Positions 1 to 8,713 of a stretch of 64,000 bases of DNA are shown here, one piece after another (position 1 is the first letter of the stretch; every line of letters begins with the position of its first letter). The stretch covers positions 1 to 64,000 of the forward strand of contig NZ_FNEQ01000005.1 of the NCBI RefSeq assembly GCF_900100205.1, written 5' to 3'. A program made the translations under genes and the position numbers. The stretch is from Duganella sp. OV510 (GTDB lineage Bacteria > Pseudomonadota > Gammaproteobacteria > Burkholderiales > Burkholderiaceae_D). The notes under the pieces were generated by a model. The model was given only the letters and a program-made list of their open reading frames with translations. It had not been told where the DNA came from and ran no database searches.

Positions 1-351
1 TGCGCATACGGTGTCTTGCGTGAATCACCTGTCGGTGTGCCTGAATACGCCTGATTAGAGTATGTTCGCCATGGGGTTGGCTGTAACTGCTCCCTGTCCA
101 ATGTCCGCTGCTGGCCGAATGTGGCCTCTTACTTTTTAGGCTGGGAGAAATAAACTACAGGGAACGTCACAAGAAACGTCACAAGTGTCACTGTTACGAC
201 CCTAGACCAGTCTGCATGTGAAAAACCGTTCATTAGCAGTTGATGAACAACAGTTCCAACGCCAGCGCCGAAAGGAAGGGTTACAAGATATTTTTTGTTC
301 ATGGGTCAGGGTTCATAAAATTCGGAGAAGTCAGCTGTCCGGTTATGGCCG
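1..351. other. Intergenic or non-coding left edge
   Basis: No convincing reading frame is present. The stretch is visibly richer in A+T than the rest of the window. It holds a short tandem duplication near 163-186 and the 3' flank of the minus-strand gene at 352. I see no clear terminator hairpin with a T-run, no tRNA and no recognisable mobile-element end. Confidence 0.5.
163..186. repeat. 12-bp tandem duplication
   Basis: AACGTCACAAGA (163-174) is followed at once by AACGTCACAAGT (175-186), so 11 of 12 positions repeat. Two copies are too few to call an array. It could be a regulator half-site pair or a chance slippage duplication. Confidence 0.5.
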
Positions 352-795
352 TTAGTGTCGGCTACCAAATTTCCACCATTTTTCTTGGCGCTGCGTCGCA
401 ACAGCTTCGATAGTTGGTAAATCCTTGCGGGTGCCCGGCCAAATGCTGACGATGGGGCCGGGCTCAATCCCCTCCGGCATAGCCTCTATATTGCACGCAC
501 CGTAGGTCACGTCTATCCAACTCAAGCAGCCCCGGTCATCAGTAAACAATAGCAGATCAATTTCTTCCGAAAAATTAGAACTTACTACCACTTCATAAAA
601 TACCCCAGCCCCCGCCTGGAGCGGCAAGACGTTGGCATCCTCAGGTACTTCAAATGCGAATCCTTGGCATCCACAAGCGCAAAGCTCCCCAATCATGCCA
701 ATGGCGACTTGGTTGCTCAAAGCATCAGAAAACGGCAAGTCTTGCGCAACCAAAAATCTCAACCAATCCGTTGCGTGCTGTTTAGAGTTCGCCAT
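352..795 (-). CDS. Hypothetical protein, 147 aa, cytoplasmic
   Basis: I do not recognise this protein. It has no signal peptide or membrane segment, is rich in acidic and hydrophobic residues, and carries a cysteine cluster (CACGC, about residues 39-43) just before a hydrophobic beta-like stretch. Its base composition is more A+T-rich than the genes to its right, and it stands alone beside non-coding DNA, as laterally acquired or orphan immunity-type genes often do; that reading is inference only. The ATG at 795 has a weak AAAAGG upstream. The reading frame is intact and ends in a basic/aromatic tail. Function unknown. Confidence 0.55.
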   Translation of the reverse strand: MANSKQHATDWLRFLVAQDLPFSDALSNQVAIGMIGELCACGCQGFAFEVPEDANVLPLQAGAGVFYEVVVSSNFSEEIDLLLFTDDRGCLSWIDVTYGACNIEAMPEGIEPGPIVSIWPGTRKDLPTIEAVATQRQEKWWKFGSRH

Positions 796-1149
796 GACCT
801 TTTCTTAAAACAGGGCTGGAATGCCGAAATGTGATCATCACTTATTACTTCCTGTCGCAAGCAGCTATGTCTGCTAGGCCGAACTCGGCCCCTGGCCATA
901 GAGAATAACATCTTGCTCATCTGAAAAATACGCGAAATCTCACCCGCCTGCGCGACCTGCAAGCGGGTGCAATCGACACGTGGAGTATCTTCAACTGCCA
1001 GACATGCTATGTATGGTGCTGTACGTCTAGCGTGCCAGCTGAACGGAAGCGATCATCAGAAATTGACGATCCCGAGCTATGGCCTCGCCGCACTGTGCAC
1101 CTCGGTATATAATAATGAGAATTATTCACATTCCAGAAGGTGCAGACGA
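796..1149. other. Intergenic region with iron-regulated promoter
   Basis: This gap separates the unknown minus-strand gene from the ECF sigma gene. Its right end holds a Fur-box-like sequence (1111-1129). A plus-strand open frame extends upstream to 967, but it has no Shine-Dalgarno sequence, no sigma-factor similarity before residue 62, and runs across the Fur site, so I treat it as non-coding. Confidence 0.5.
1111..1129 (+). promoter_or_regulatory. Fur box upstream of the ECF sigma gene
   Basis: AATAATGAGAATTATTCAC matches about 14 of 19 positions of the classical Fur consensus GATAATGATAATCATTATC, including both ATAAT/ATTAT-type arms. It lies 21 bp before the sigma-factor ATG at 1150, which suits iron-dependent repression of the sigma/anti-sigma pair. 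It is also why the ATG at 1150 is preferred to the upstream in-frame start. Confidence 0.7.
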
Positions 1150-1680
1150 ATGACGGGCTTCGAGTCCATTGCGCAGCCGCAGTTGCATACGCTGTATGCC
1201 GACCATCACGGTTGGCTGCAAGCCTGGCTGCGCAGGAAGCTGGGGTGTTCCTTCACTGCCGAGGACCTGACCCAGGATACTTTCCTGCGCCTGATGGTCC
1301 GTCCGCGCGAGCTGGATGCGCGGCAAAATCCGCGCGCCTACCTGACCACGATCGCTAAAGGCTTAGTCGTCGATCATTGGCGACGCGAGGAAATTGAGCG
1401 CGCCTGGGCAGCAGCCTTGCTGGATCGCCCGGAAACCTTCCAGCCTTCGGCCGAACATCAGGCCATCATTATCGAAACCTTGATGGAAGTCGATCGCATC
1501 CTGGCCAGCCTGGCGGACAAGCCGCGCGCGGCTTTCCTGCTGGCGCACCTGCATGATCTGACCTACGCCGAAATAGCCGAGCGGCTTCAGGTATCCGAGC
1601 GCATGGTGAAGAAATACATGGCCCAGGCCATGCTGCATTGCCTGGCCGCCGGCGCCGCCTTCACTGCGGCGCTGTCCTGA
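1150..1680 (+). CDS. FecI-type ECF RNA polymerase sigma factor
   Basis: The 176-residue protein has the two-domain ECF layout. Region 2 spans about residues 12-80, with the DLTQDTFLRL core-binding helix at 39-48. Region 4 spans about 108-165, with a helix-turn-helix at about 137-156 (LTYAEIAERL onward). FecI-type sigmas are held by a FecR protein and released when the cognate TonB receptor is loaded with ferric siderophore; they then transcribe the receptor gene. FecR follows 1 bp downstream and the receptor after that. The start was placed after the Fur box, where family similarity begins. Likely Fur-repressed. The exact siderophore cannot be read from the sequence. Confidence 0.9.
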   Translation: MTGFESIAQPQLHTLYADHHGWLQAWLRRKLGCSFTAEDLTQDTFLRLMVRPRELDARQNPRAYLTTIAKGLVVDHWRREEIERAWAAALLDRPETFQPSAEHQAIIIETLMEVDRILASLADKPRAAFLLAHLHDLTYAEIAERLQVSERMVKKYMAQAMLHCLAAGAAFTAALS

Positions 1681-1681
1681 G

Positions 1682-2680
1682 ATGGCATCAATGGATCGCA
1701 GCCTGGACGCCATTCCCTTCACCACGCTGGAGCAAGCCGCCGAGTGGTTTGCCGTTTTCCGCTCCGGCAAGGTCGAGGATGACGAACGCCGGCGCTGGCA
1801 GGCCTGGCTGGCCAGCGACGCCAGCCATCGCAGCGCGTGGGCGCGGGTGGAGGCTATCAGCCAGGGCGTGTCCTTCGCCAAGGAGGCGCCAGAGGCCGCT
1901 GATTCCGCGCTGCACGCCGCCCATCAATTGCGCAAGCGGCGTAAGTTTATCAAGACACTGGTGTTGACGGCGGTGACAACCGGTCTCGGCTGGCAAGTCG
2001 CGCGTCAGGAGACATTCCAGGCGACGATTGCCGGGCTGGGGGCATCACACCGCACTGGCGTCGGCGAAAGCCGCAAGGTGGTGCTTGCCGACGGTACTCA
2101 GCTGTGGCTCAATACCGATACCGTGCTGGATCAGCGTTACGCTGACGGGCAACGCCTGCTGATACTGCACCAGGGCGAAATCCTGGTTGAGACGCATCCG
2201 GATACGCAACAACCGCCCCGCCCTTTCATCGTGCGCAGCCGCCATGGCTCCATGCGCGCGCTGGGCACGCGCTTTGAAGTCCGTCAATTTGATGGCCACA
2301 CACAGTTGGGCGTAAGCCAGGGACGTGTGGAGATTACGCCCGCCGATGCCACGCTCGCGCCGCGCATCATCGATGCGGGACAGGAAACCCAGTTCTCGCG
2401 CAGCCACATTGCGAAGGCGAACGCGCTGCACACCACCCGCCACGCATGGACGCAAGGCATGTTGATCGCTCAGGATCAGCCACTGGACGAGTTCCTGGCC
2501 GAGCTATCCCGCTACCGTCACGGCTATCTGGCTTGCGATCCGGCGGTGGCCGGCCTGCGGGTCGTGGGCGGTTTCCCGCTGCGCGATACAGACCAGGCAC
2601 TGGCCATGCTGGAGGCGGCGCTGCCGGTGCAGGTTCACACGGTCATGCCGTGGTGGGTCAGCGTCAAGGCAAGAAAATAA
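1682..2680 (+). CDS. FecR-family anti-sigma factor
   Basis: This 332-residue inner-membrane regulator starts 1 bp after the sigma stop. The N-terminal DUF4880 cytoplasmic domain (about residues 10-55, with tryptophans in WQAWLAS and SAWARVE) binds the sigma factor. One membrane segment follows a basic stretch at about 85-105. The periplasmic FecR domain (about 120-215, with LADGTQLWLNTDT and the RALGTRFEVR-type motif) senses the receptor's N-terminal signalling domain. A second start at codon 4 (1691) is possible. Order sigma-FecR-receptor is typical of Fec-like surface signalling. No anomalies seen. Confidence 0.9.
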   Translation: MASMDRSLDAIPFTTLEQAAEWFAVFRSGKVEDDERRRWQAWLASDASHRSAWARVEAISQGVSFAKEAPEAADSALHAAHQLRKRRKFIKTLVLTAVTTGLGWQVARQETFQATIAGLGASHRTGVGESRKVVLADGTQLWLNTDTVLDQRYADGQRLLILHQGEILVETHPDTQQPPRPFIVRSRHGSMRALGTRFEVRQFDGHTQLGVSQGRVEITPADATLAPRIIDAGQETQFSRSHIAKANALHTTRHAWTQGMLIAQDQPLDEFLAELSRYRHGYLACDPAVAGLRVVGGFPLRDTDQALAMLEAALPVQVHTVMPWWVSVKARK

Positions 2681-2760
2681 TTTCGAAAAGTGGTTCCCTT
2701 TTTTGGATGTCGTTCGGAAAGCAGAGTGAAGACAGTCATTTTCCATTTCCGAAAGCTCGT

Positions 2761-5151
2761 ATGACATCCCATTTTGCTCAACACGCTCTGGCCGGCATGC
2801 TGGCCCTTGCTGCCCCCGCCCTCACGTTTGCCGCTGACGTCGCGCCGCGATCCTACAATATTCCCGCTGGTCCGCTGAACGCGGTCATCGCCCGCTTTTC
2901 CGCCGAGTCTGGCGTGTATGTCGCGGCCGATGGTGCGCTCACGGCTGGTAAGAACAGCCCCGGCCTGCAAGGCCAGTTGGCACCGCAAGAGGCGCTAAGC
3001 CGCCTGCTGGCCGGCAGTGGCCTGGAAGCGGTCACGCAAGGAAATGGGCGTTATGTGTTGAAAGAAGGCGCGCCGATTCCGTCCACGCCACGCGGTAACG
3101 CGCCACTGGCGCTGCCGGAAGTCAAAGTACAGGGCGAGCGCGAGACCGCGCTGAATCACGTCGATGGTTATGTCGCCCGGCGCAGCGCCACCGCGACCAA
3201 GACCGATATCCGCCTGATCGAAAATCCGCAATCGGTATCGGTGGTGACGGCCGACGAACTGGCCGACCGCAAGGTCGAAACACTGGATGAAGCCTTGCGC
3301 TACACCGCCGGTGTCACGCCGAACATGAAGCCGTGGGCGGTGGATGAATTCTCGATGCTGCGCGGTTTCGAGCTGGGCACCGCTGGCATCTTTCGTGACG
3401 GCCTGCTGACGTCCGGCCGCGCCTACGCCGCCCCCATCGAGCCTTACGGCCTGGAACGGCTGGAAGTGCTGCGCGGCCCTGCTTCGGTGCTGTACGGCCA
3501 GTCGCCACCGGGCGGCATGATCAACGCCGTGTCCAAGCGTCCCTCGGCAAGCGCGGTACGCGAGATTGGCGTCGAATACGGCACTTATGACCGCAAGCAG
3601 ATCAAGGCCGACATCGGCGGCGCGCTGGACGAGCGTGGCGAATGGACTTATCGCGTGACCATGCTGGGGCGTGATTCCGGCACGCGCCTGGACTTTGATC
3701 GCGACGACCGCATTTATGTGGCGCCGGCTCTGACCTGGCAGCCCGACGCCGCCACGCGCCTGACGCTGCTGGCACAGTATCAGAAAGACGACCAGTCCTA
3801 CGCCTGGCCGAATCAGCTGTGGCGTCCCGGCCCGCAGGGCCAGCCTGCCGCCAGCGTCAACCTTGGCGGCAGGGACAACCGCTGGAAGCGCGAAAACCAC
3901 ATGTTCGGCTATGAGTTCGAACACCGTTTCAACGATACCTGGATGGTGCAGCAAAACCTGCGCTACACCGAGCTGGATCGCGATGAAACCAACGTCTTCC
4001 CGCGCGCATTGCTGGCCGATGGCCGTTCCGTCACACGCCTTTTCTATCCACGTGGTTCGGCCTGGCGCGGCCTGCAGGCGGACACCCGCGTACAGGCCAA
4101 CTTCCGTACCGGCACACTGACCCACAGTGTACTGGCAGGCGTGGACTATGCAGACAACAAGACCACCGATCGCTACCCGTACAGCATCACGCCAATGCCG
4201 AATATGGACCTGTACAATCCGGTCTACGGTGACAAACAGCCAATCGTCGCATCGCCTTCGCCGCGCTACGAACTGTATCCGCTGAAGCAAACCGGACTGT
4301 ATCTGCAAGACCAGGTGAAGCTGGATCAATGGGTCATGACCGCTGGCGTGCGTCACGACCGTGCTGAAAACTCCAACACCCGCGTACTGCCGGCAGCTGG
4401 CACTTCTGTCGAGTCTTATAACCAATCCGCCAGCAAGACCACCGGCAGGATTGGTGGCGTTTATCTGTTTGAATCCGGCTGGGCACCGTACGTCAGCTAT
4501 TCGACCTCGTTTTCGCCGGAGATTGGCCGCGACATCAATAACGAGTTGCTGAAGCCCTCCACCGGCCGCCAGTTCGAGGCCGGCCTGCGTTACCAGCCGG
4601 ATCACGCCAACGTCAGCTACACGGCGTCGGTGTTCAATCTCGTGCGTAAAAACGTCACCACCGCCGCCGCGCTGGACCCGGATTCGATTGTGCAAACCGG
4701 TGAAGTACGGTCGCAGGGCGTGGAACTGGAAGCGCGCGCTGATATCCTGCGCAATCTCAGCATCGTCGCCCAGTACACCTATCTGGATTCGGAAATCAGG
4801 CAAAGTAATAATGGCGATCGCGGCTTGTCGCAGCCAGGTGCAGTCAAGCATAGTGCATCGGTATGGGCCAAGTACAATTTCCGCCCGACCGATACAGCGC
4901 TGGCGCACGCCGCGCTGGGTGTGCGTTACTTCGGCAAAGCACGCTCGTATCAGGACTATTCGAACGAGAACATCACCAATCCTGACTTCGGCATGATCGA
5001 TGGCGCCCTGGGCTGGGAACAAGGACCTTGGCGTTTCTCGCTCAACGTCAATAATCTGTTCAACAAACAGGTCCTGCTGGATTGCGACGGCACCTTCTGC
5101 TATCGCAATGCCGAGCGTACCGTCAACGTGAGCACCAGCTACCGCTTCTGA
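2761..5151 (+). CDS. TonB-dependent siderophore receptor with STN signalling domain
   Basis: The 796-residue outer-membrane receptor has a signal peptide (1-25, ending FAADV), a secretin/TonB short N-terminal (STN) domain (about 31-100), a plug (about 115-230) and a 22-strand-type barrel ending in aromatic phenylalanine (SYRF). The STN domain is the part that contacts FecR, so this is a transducer type that can induce its own synthesis. The plug contains the expected LRG and VLYGQSPPGG motifs of ferric-siderophore receptors of the FhuA/FpvA type. The frame is open back to 2446 inside fecR. The ATG at 2761 was chosen because the signal peptide starts there; 2707 is an alternative giving an 18-residue extension. 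Neither has a strong Shine-Dalgarno. Confidence 0.9.
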   Translation: MTSHFAQHALAGMLALAAPALTFAADVAPRSYNIPAGPLNAVIARFSAESGVYVAADGALTAGKNSPGLQGQLAPQEALSRLLAGSGLEAVTQGNGRYVLKEGAPIPSTPRGNAPLALPEVKVQGERETALNHVDGYVARRSATATKTDIRLIENPQSVSVVTADELADRKVETLDEALRYTAGVTPNMKPWAVDEFSMLRGFELGTAGIFRDGLLTSGRAYAAPIEPYGLERLEVLRGPASVLYGQSPPGGMINAVSKRPSASAVREIGVEYGTYDRKQIKADIGGALDERGEWTYRVTMLGRDSGTRLDFDRDDRIYVAPALTWQPDAATRLTLLAQYQKDDQSYAWPNQLWRPGPQGQPAASVNLGGRDNRWKRENHMFGYEFEHRFNDTWMVQQNLRYTELDRDETNVFPRALLADGRSVTRLFYPRGSAWRGLQADTRVQANFRTGTLTHSVLAGVDYADNKTTDRYPYSITPMPNMDLYNPVYGDKQPIVASPSPRYELYPLKQTGLYLQDQVKLDQWVMTAGVRHDRAENSNTRVLPAAGTSVESYNQSASKTTGRIGGVYLFESGWAPYVSYSTSFSPEIGRDINNELLKPSTGRQFEAGLRYQPDHANVSYTASVFNLVRKNVTTAAALDPDSIVQTGEVRSQGVELEARADILRNLSIVAQYTYLDSEIRQSNNGDRGLSQPGAVKHSASVWAKYNFRPTDTALAHAALGVRYFGKARSYQDYSNENITNPDFGMIDGALGWEQGPWRFSLNVNNLFNKQVLLDCDGTFCYRNAERTVNVSTSYRF

Positions 5152-6605
5152 TGGGGCTGAGGCAGTCGATGGCCGGCCTGCACACGTGGGCCGGCGTGCT
5201 GGCGGGATGGCTGCTGTACGCCATCTTCATCACTGGCGGCATCAGCTATTTTCGCGATGAACTGACGCAGTGGCTGCGCCCGGAAATCCCCGCGCGGCCA
5301 GCCATGCTCGATCAAACCGAAACGGCGCAGCGCGCGTTGGCCACGCTGGCACAACAGGCTGGCGGCGCCGAACAATGGCAAATCAATCTGCCGGGCGCGC
5401 GCAGCAACGTGATCGACGCCGCCTGGGAAAGCGGCGACGACTATCAACGCGCGCTACTGGCCCCGGCCAGCGGCGCCCTGCTCCATCCGCGCGATACCGA
5501 AGGCGGTGAGTTCTTCTACTACCTGCATTTTTCCTTGCACTACCTGCCCGGCACGCTGGGCCGCTGGATCGTCGGTTTATGCGCGATGATGGCCTTGGTG
5601 GTCATGGTCAGCGGCATCATCGTGCACCGGCGGATCTTCAGTGACTTCTTCACCTTCCGGCCTGGCAAAGGGCAACGTTCCTGGCTGGATGCACACAACG
5701 TGGGCTCGGTGCTGGGCCTGCCGTTTCATTTAATGATCGTCTATACCGGCCTGGTGACGCTGATGTTCACCTACATGCCATGGGGCGCGACGGCGGTGTT
5801 CGGCCAACAGGCGCGTTCCGAACTGGCGAAAGTCATGCAGGTTCGCTTCGATACGCCGGCGCGCAGCGGCCAAGCAGCGCCGTTGACCGACGTGTCGCCG
5901 CTGATGGCGCAGGCCACGGCACAATGGGGAAAGGACAGCATCGGCCGCATCATCGTTACGCATCCGGGCGATGCGTCGGCACGGATCGCGATTGCGCGCA
6001 GCGACACCGGCCGCTTGTCGGTCAGTCCGTCCTATCTGCTGTTTGATGGCGTCAGTGGCACGCAGCTGGCCAGGCACGAGAGCGCCAGTCCCGCGCTGAC
6101 GACGTGGGGTGCGGCATATGCGCTGCATCTGGGGCGTTATGCCGATCCCGTATTGCGCTGCCTGTATTTCCTGAGCAGCATGCTGGGCGCGGCAATGGTC
6201 GCCACCGGCATGCTCCTATGGACAGCCAAGCGGCAAGGCGCTGGCCGGCGCATCGTTGAACGCGGCAATGTGGCGTGCATCGCGGGCCTGGCCAGTGCGG
6301 TTGCGGCATTCATGCTGGCGAATCGCCTGCTGCCATTAGCGATGCCAGATCGCGCGCAATGGGAAATTCACTGCTTCTTTCTCTGTTGGGGTGCGAGCGT
6401 GGTGCATGCGGCTTGGCGGCCGGCCTCGCGCTCCTGGCAAGAGCAGTGGCTGACAGCCGCCCTCTTATGGACATCGCTGGCAGTGGTCGATGCGCTGGCG
6501 GCTCCGCGCGCGTTCCCCATCTTCGACATGGCCTTCCTGTGCCTGGCCTGGGCATTTATTAAGTGTCGCGATGTGTGCAAGCGCACGCACTTAAGCATAG
6601 GCTAA
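5151..6605 (+). CDS. PepSY-associated inner-membrane protein (putative siderophore-iron reductase)
   Basis: The 484-residue polytopic protein begins in the receptor's stop codon (TGATG overlap), so the two are translationally coupled. It has a first membrane helix at about 11-32 (LHTWAGVLAGWLLY, the usual PepSY_TM start), a periplasmic PepSY-like region with the HFSLHYLP histidine motif, helices near 135-160 and 185-210 and three or four more at the C-terminus. Histidines in LHTWAG, HFSLHY, DAHNVGS and LPFHLM are the residues proposed to hold haem in this family. Proteins of this type next to siderophore receptors are thought to reduce ferric siderophore in the periplasm; that role is inferred from family and context. 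Confidence 0.82.
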   Translation: MGLRQSMAGLHTWAGVLAGWLLYAIFITGGISYFRDELTQWLRPEIPARPAMLDQTETAQRALATLAQQAGGAEQWQINLPGARSNVIDAAWESGDDYQRALLAPASGALLHPRDTEGGEFFYYLHFSLHYLPGTLGRWIVGLCAMMALVVMVSGIIVHRRIFSDFFTFRPGKGQRSWLDAHNVGSVLGLPFHLMIVYTGLVTLMFTYMPWGATAVFGQQARSELAKVMQVRFDTPARSGQAAPLTDVSPLMAQATAQWGKDSIGRIIVTHPGDASARIAIARSDTGRLSVSPSYLLFDGVSGTQLARHESASPALTTWGAAYALHLGRYADPVLRCLYFLSSMLGAAMVATGMLLWTAKRQGAGRRIVERGNVACIAGLASAVAAFMLANRLLPLAMPDRAQWEIHCFFLCWGASVVHAAWRPASRSWQEQWLTAALLWTSLAVVDALAAPRAFPIFDMAFLCLAWAFIKCRDVCKRTHLSIG

Positions 6606-6672
6606 CCTTCACTTCCTTGAAAATAGCCTAAACTACCATCATCTTATGCGTGTCTTCACTAGGAGGTATGAC

Positions 6673-7629
6673 ATGACGGCTAAATCCATTGCACGTATTA
6701 CTTTGCTGGCAAGCGCCCTGGCGCTGTCGGCGCCTATTTTTGCCGCCGAGCCCACTGTCCAGGAGGTCTATACGGCCGCCAGCGCCGGCAAATATGCCGA
6801 GGCGCAGGGCATGCTCGACCAGGTCATCGCCGCGCACCCGAAAAGCGGCACCGCCTATTTCGTCCAGGCGGAGTTGCAAGCCAAGCAAGGCCAGTTTGAA
6901 TCCGCCCGCGCCTCGCTGGCCAAGGCCGAGCAACTGGCGCCCGGCCTGCCGAAAGTGAAGCCGGAAGCCGTGTCCAAGCTGCGCGGCATGCTCGACCAGG
7001 GCAGCAAGACCTACGCCCAGCAGCCGGTGCGCAGCAGCGGCTATGAAAGCGGCGGTTACGCCAGGGAGCCTGAAAGCAAAGGCTTCTCCTTCGGCGGCAT
7101 CCTGATCATCGGCCTGGGCCTGGCAGGCTTCATCTGGCTGGCGACGCGCTTCATGCAGCGCCGCCAACAGCAGCAGTCCATGAATGACCCGTACAACCCG
7201 GCCGGCTACAATCCAGGCACGCAGCCTGGCTATGCGCCGGGCGGCAACCCGCAACAGGGTGTCAACCAGGCTGGCTGGGGCCAGCAGGGTTATCCGCAGC
7301 AGCAAGGCTACGGCCAGCCGGGCTATCCTCAACAGCAGCAGCCGGGCATGGGCTCGCGCATCATGGGCGGCCTGGCGACCGGCGCTGCGGTGGGCGCGGG
7401 CTTTGTGGCGGCGGAGGCAATTGCACGCCAGTTCACCGGCAACCATAACGAAGCCAACGCGGCCTCGCACGACCAGCCGCGCAATGACATCGTCTACGAT
7501 GATCCCGCTTCGCGCGATGAACTGCTGCGCCGCGACGATATGGGCGGCAATGACTTCGGCGTCAGCGGCGGCTGGGATGACGGTGGCAGCGGAGGCGGCG
7601 GCGATAGTGGCGGCGGCGACTGGGATTAA
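6673..7629 (+). CDS. TPR-containing membrane protein with Gly/Gln/Pro/Tyr-rich region
   Basis: The 318-residue protein is preceded by an excellent AGGAGG (6661-6666) six bases before the ATG, which fixes the start. It has a signal peptide (1-24, IFAAEP), a TPR-like helical repeat (about 30-105), a hydrophobic membrane helix (about 138-158) followed by a basic QRRQQQQ stretch, a low-complexity segment of repeated GYxPQQ/GYxPG-type units (about 170-225), a short glycine/alanine hydrophobic segment (MGGLATGAAVGAG) and an acidic Gly/Asp tail. The mix suggests a membrane-anchored scaffold. I cannot name a function. The gene is single and faces the LysR gene tail to tail across 3 bp. Confidence 0.75.
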   Translation: MTAKSIARITLLASALALSAPIFAAEPTVQEVYTAASAGKYAEAQGMLDQVIAAHPKSGTAYFVQAELQAKQGQFESARASLAKAEQLAPGLPKVKPEAVSKLRGMLDQGSKTYAQQPVRSSGYESGGYAREPESKGFSFGGILIIGLGLAGFIWLATRFMQRRQQQQSMNDPYNPAGYNPGTQPGYAPGGNPQQGVNQAGWGQQGYPQQQGYGQPGYPQQQQPGMGSRIMGGLATGAAVGAGFVAAEAIARQFTGNHNEANAASHDQPRNDIVYDDPASRDELLRRDDMGGNDFGVSGGWDDGGSGGGGDSGGGDWD

Positions 7630-7632
7630 CTA

Positions 7633-8601
7633 TTACGGGGCGCGGCGCTCGCCCGCCCCGGCAGCTTCCATCGCCAGGTCCCAGTAAGCGGGACTGCCAA
7701 AATACTCCTTCAAATGCCGTATCAACAGCTGTGCCTTGCCCTGGTTTGAACGCCCGGGCATGTGCACCGCATGGATCGCCGGTTCGTTCGGATCGCGGCG
7801 CGGCGTCACCTCTCTTTCAATCGGCAGCATCGGAAATACCGGCACCAGCTGGCCGGAGACGATCGCTTCGCTGGCCAGCCAGTTCGCCAGGTGGACAATG
7901 CCAGCGCCACCGATGGCGGCGTGCAGCAGCGAATCGGTATCGTCACAGCGCAAATTCCCCTTCACCGGCAAGGGCTGATAATCATTGACGCCTTTGAAGC
8001 GCCACCAGCCGCGCGGCGGCACGCGTCCGTTCACTGTCAGGCACTGGTGCTGCAGCAGGTCTTCCGGCGTCTGCGGCCAGCCGTGCCGTGCCAGATAAGC
8101 CGGGCTGGCGCTGACCACGCGGTTCATGCCGGCCAGATGCGTCGCCACCAGGTCGCTGGCCGGCAGTACGCCGGCGCGCACCGCTACGTCCACGCGGCGC
8201 GCCGACAGGTCCACTACATCGTCACTGACGTGCAGGTCGATTTCGATCAGCGGATGGCGCTGCAGGAACGAGGCGATGGCTGGCGCCACATGCAGGCGGC
8301 CGAACGCGGCCGGCGCTGTCACCGTCAGCAGGCCACGCGGCTCGGTGTCCAGTTCCTGCACCGCGCTCCGGCCCTCCGCCAGTTCGGCCAGGATATTGCG
8401 GGCGCGTGGCAGAAAGCGTTCTCCGGCATCCGTCACGACCACCTGGCGCGAGCTGCGCAGCAGCAGGCGTGCGCCCAGTTCGGTTTCCAGCGCATCCAAC
8501 TTGCGCGAGACCGAGGACACGGCCATTTCCAGCTGTATCGCTGCTTTGGACAAGCTGCTCAGTTCCACAACGGTAACAAAACACCTCAACGAATCAATCA
8601 T
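7633..8601 (-). CDS. LysR-family transcriptional regulator
   Basis: The 322-residue regulator has the LysR winged helix-turn-helix at about residues 1-60 (LSSLSKAAIQLEMAVSSVSR, then LETELGARLL) and a periplasmic-binding-protein-like effector domain from about 90 to 300. This subgroup (CrgA-like) often controls a divergent gene. Here the divergent neighbour, 112 bp away, is a secreted metallo-beta-lactamase-fold hydrolase. A dyad resembling a LysR box sits between them at 8615-8631. A proline/alanine C-terminal tail is longer than needed. The effector is unknown. Confidence 0.9.
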   Translation of the reverse strand: MIDSLRCFVTVVELSSLSKAAIQLEMAVSSVSRKLDALETELGARLLLRSSRQVVVTDAGERFLPRARNILAELAEGRSAVQELDTEPRGLLTVTAPAAFGRLHVAPAIASFLQRHPLIEIDLHVSDDVVDLSARRVDVAVRAGVLPASDLVATHLAGMNRVVSASPAYLARHGWPQTPEDLLQHQCLTVNGRVPPRGWWRFKGVNDYQPLPVKGNLRCDDTDSLLHAAIGGAGIVHLANWLASEAIVSGQLVPVFPMLPIEREVTPRRDPNEPAIHAVHMPGRSNQGKAQLLIRHLKEYFGSPAYWDLAMEAAGAGERRAP

Positions 8602-8614
8602 CTCTCATCCCATC

Positions 8615-8631
8615 TTTGCATAATCAGCAAA
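8615..8631. promoter_or_regulatory. Candidate LysR-type operator (TTTGC-N7-GCAAA)
   Basis: A perfect 5-bp-arm dyad, TTTGCATAATCAGCAAA, lies 13 bp before the LysR start in the divergent spacer. It fits the interrupted-dyad T-N11-A pattern of LysR-family sites and is placed for autorepression and control of the metallo-hydrolase gene at 8714. Binding is inferred. Confidence 0.5.
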
Positions 8632-8713
8632 TCGCATTTGCCTTTTTCCATATTGTGCCATTTTTTGCAAAGATGCATACTTCGTTCATCAATGAATTGT
8701 TAAGGACAACAAC

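Noticed and set aside
759..962. Small minus-strand frame left of the sigma gene
   Set aside because: No ribosome site, no domain, overlaps the start of the gene at 352-795.
967..1149. N-terminal extension of the sigma-factor gene
   Set aside because: It would place the Fur box inside the coding region and adds residues unlike any ECF sigma factor.
2995..5022. 675-codon minus-strand open frame opposite the siderophore receptor
   Set aside because: No family similarity, biased antisense composition, no ribosome site; it is a shadow of the high-GC receptor gene.
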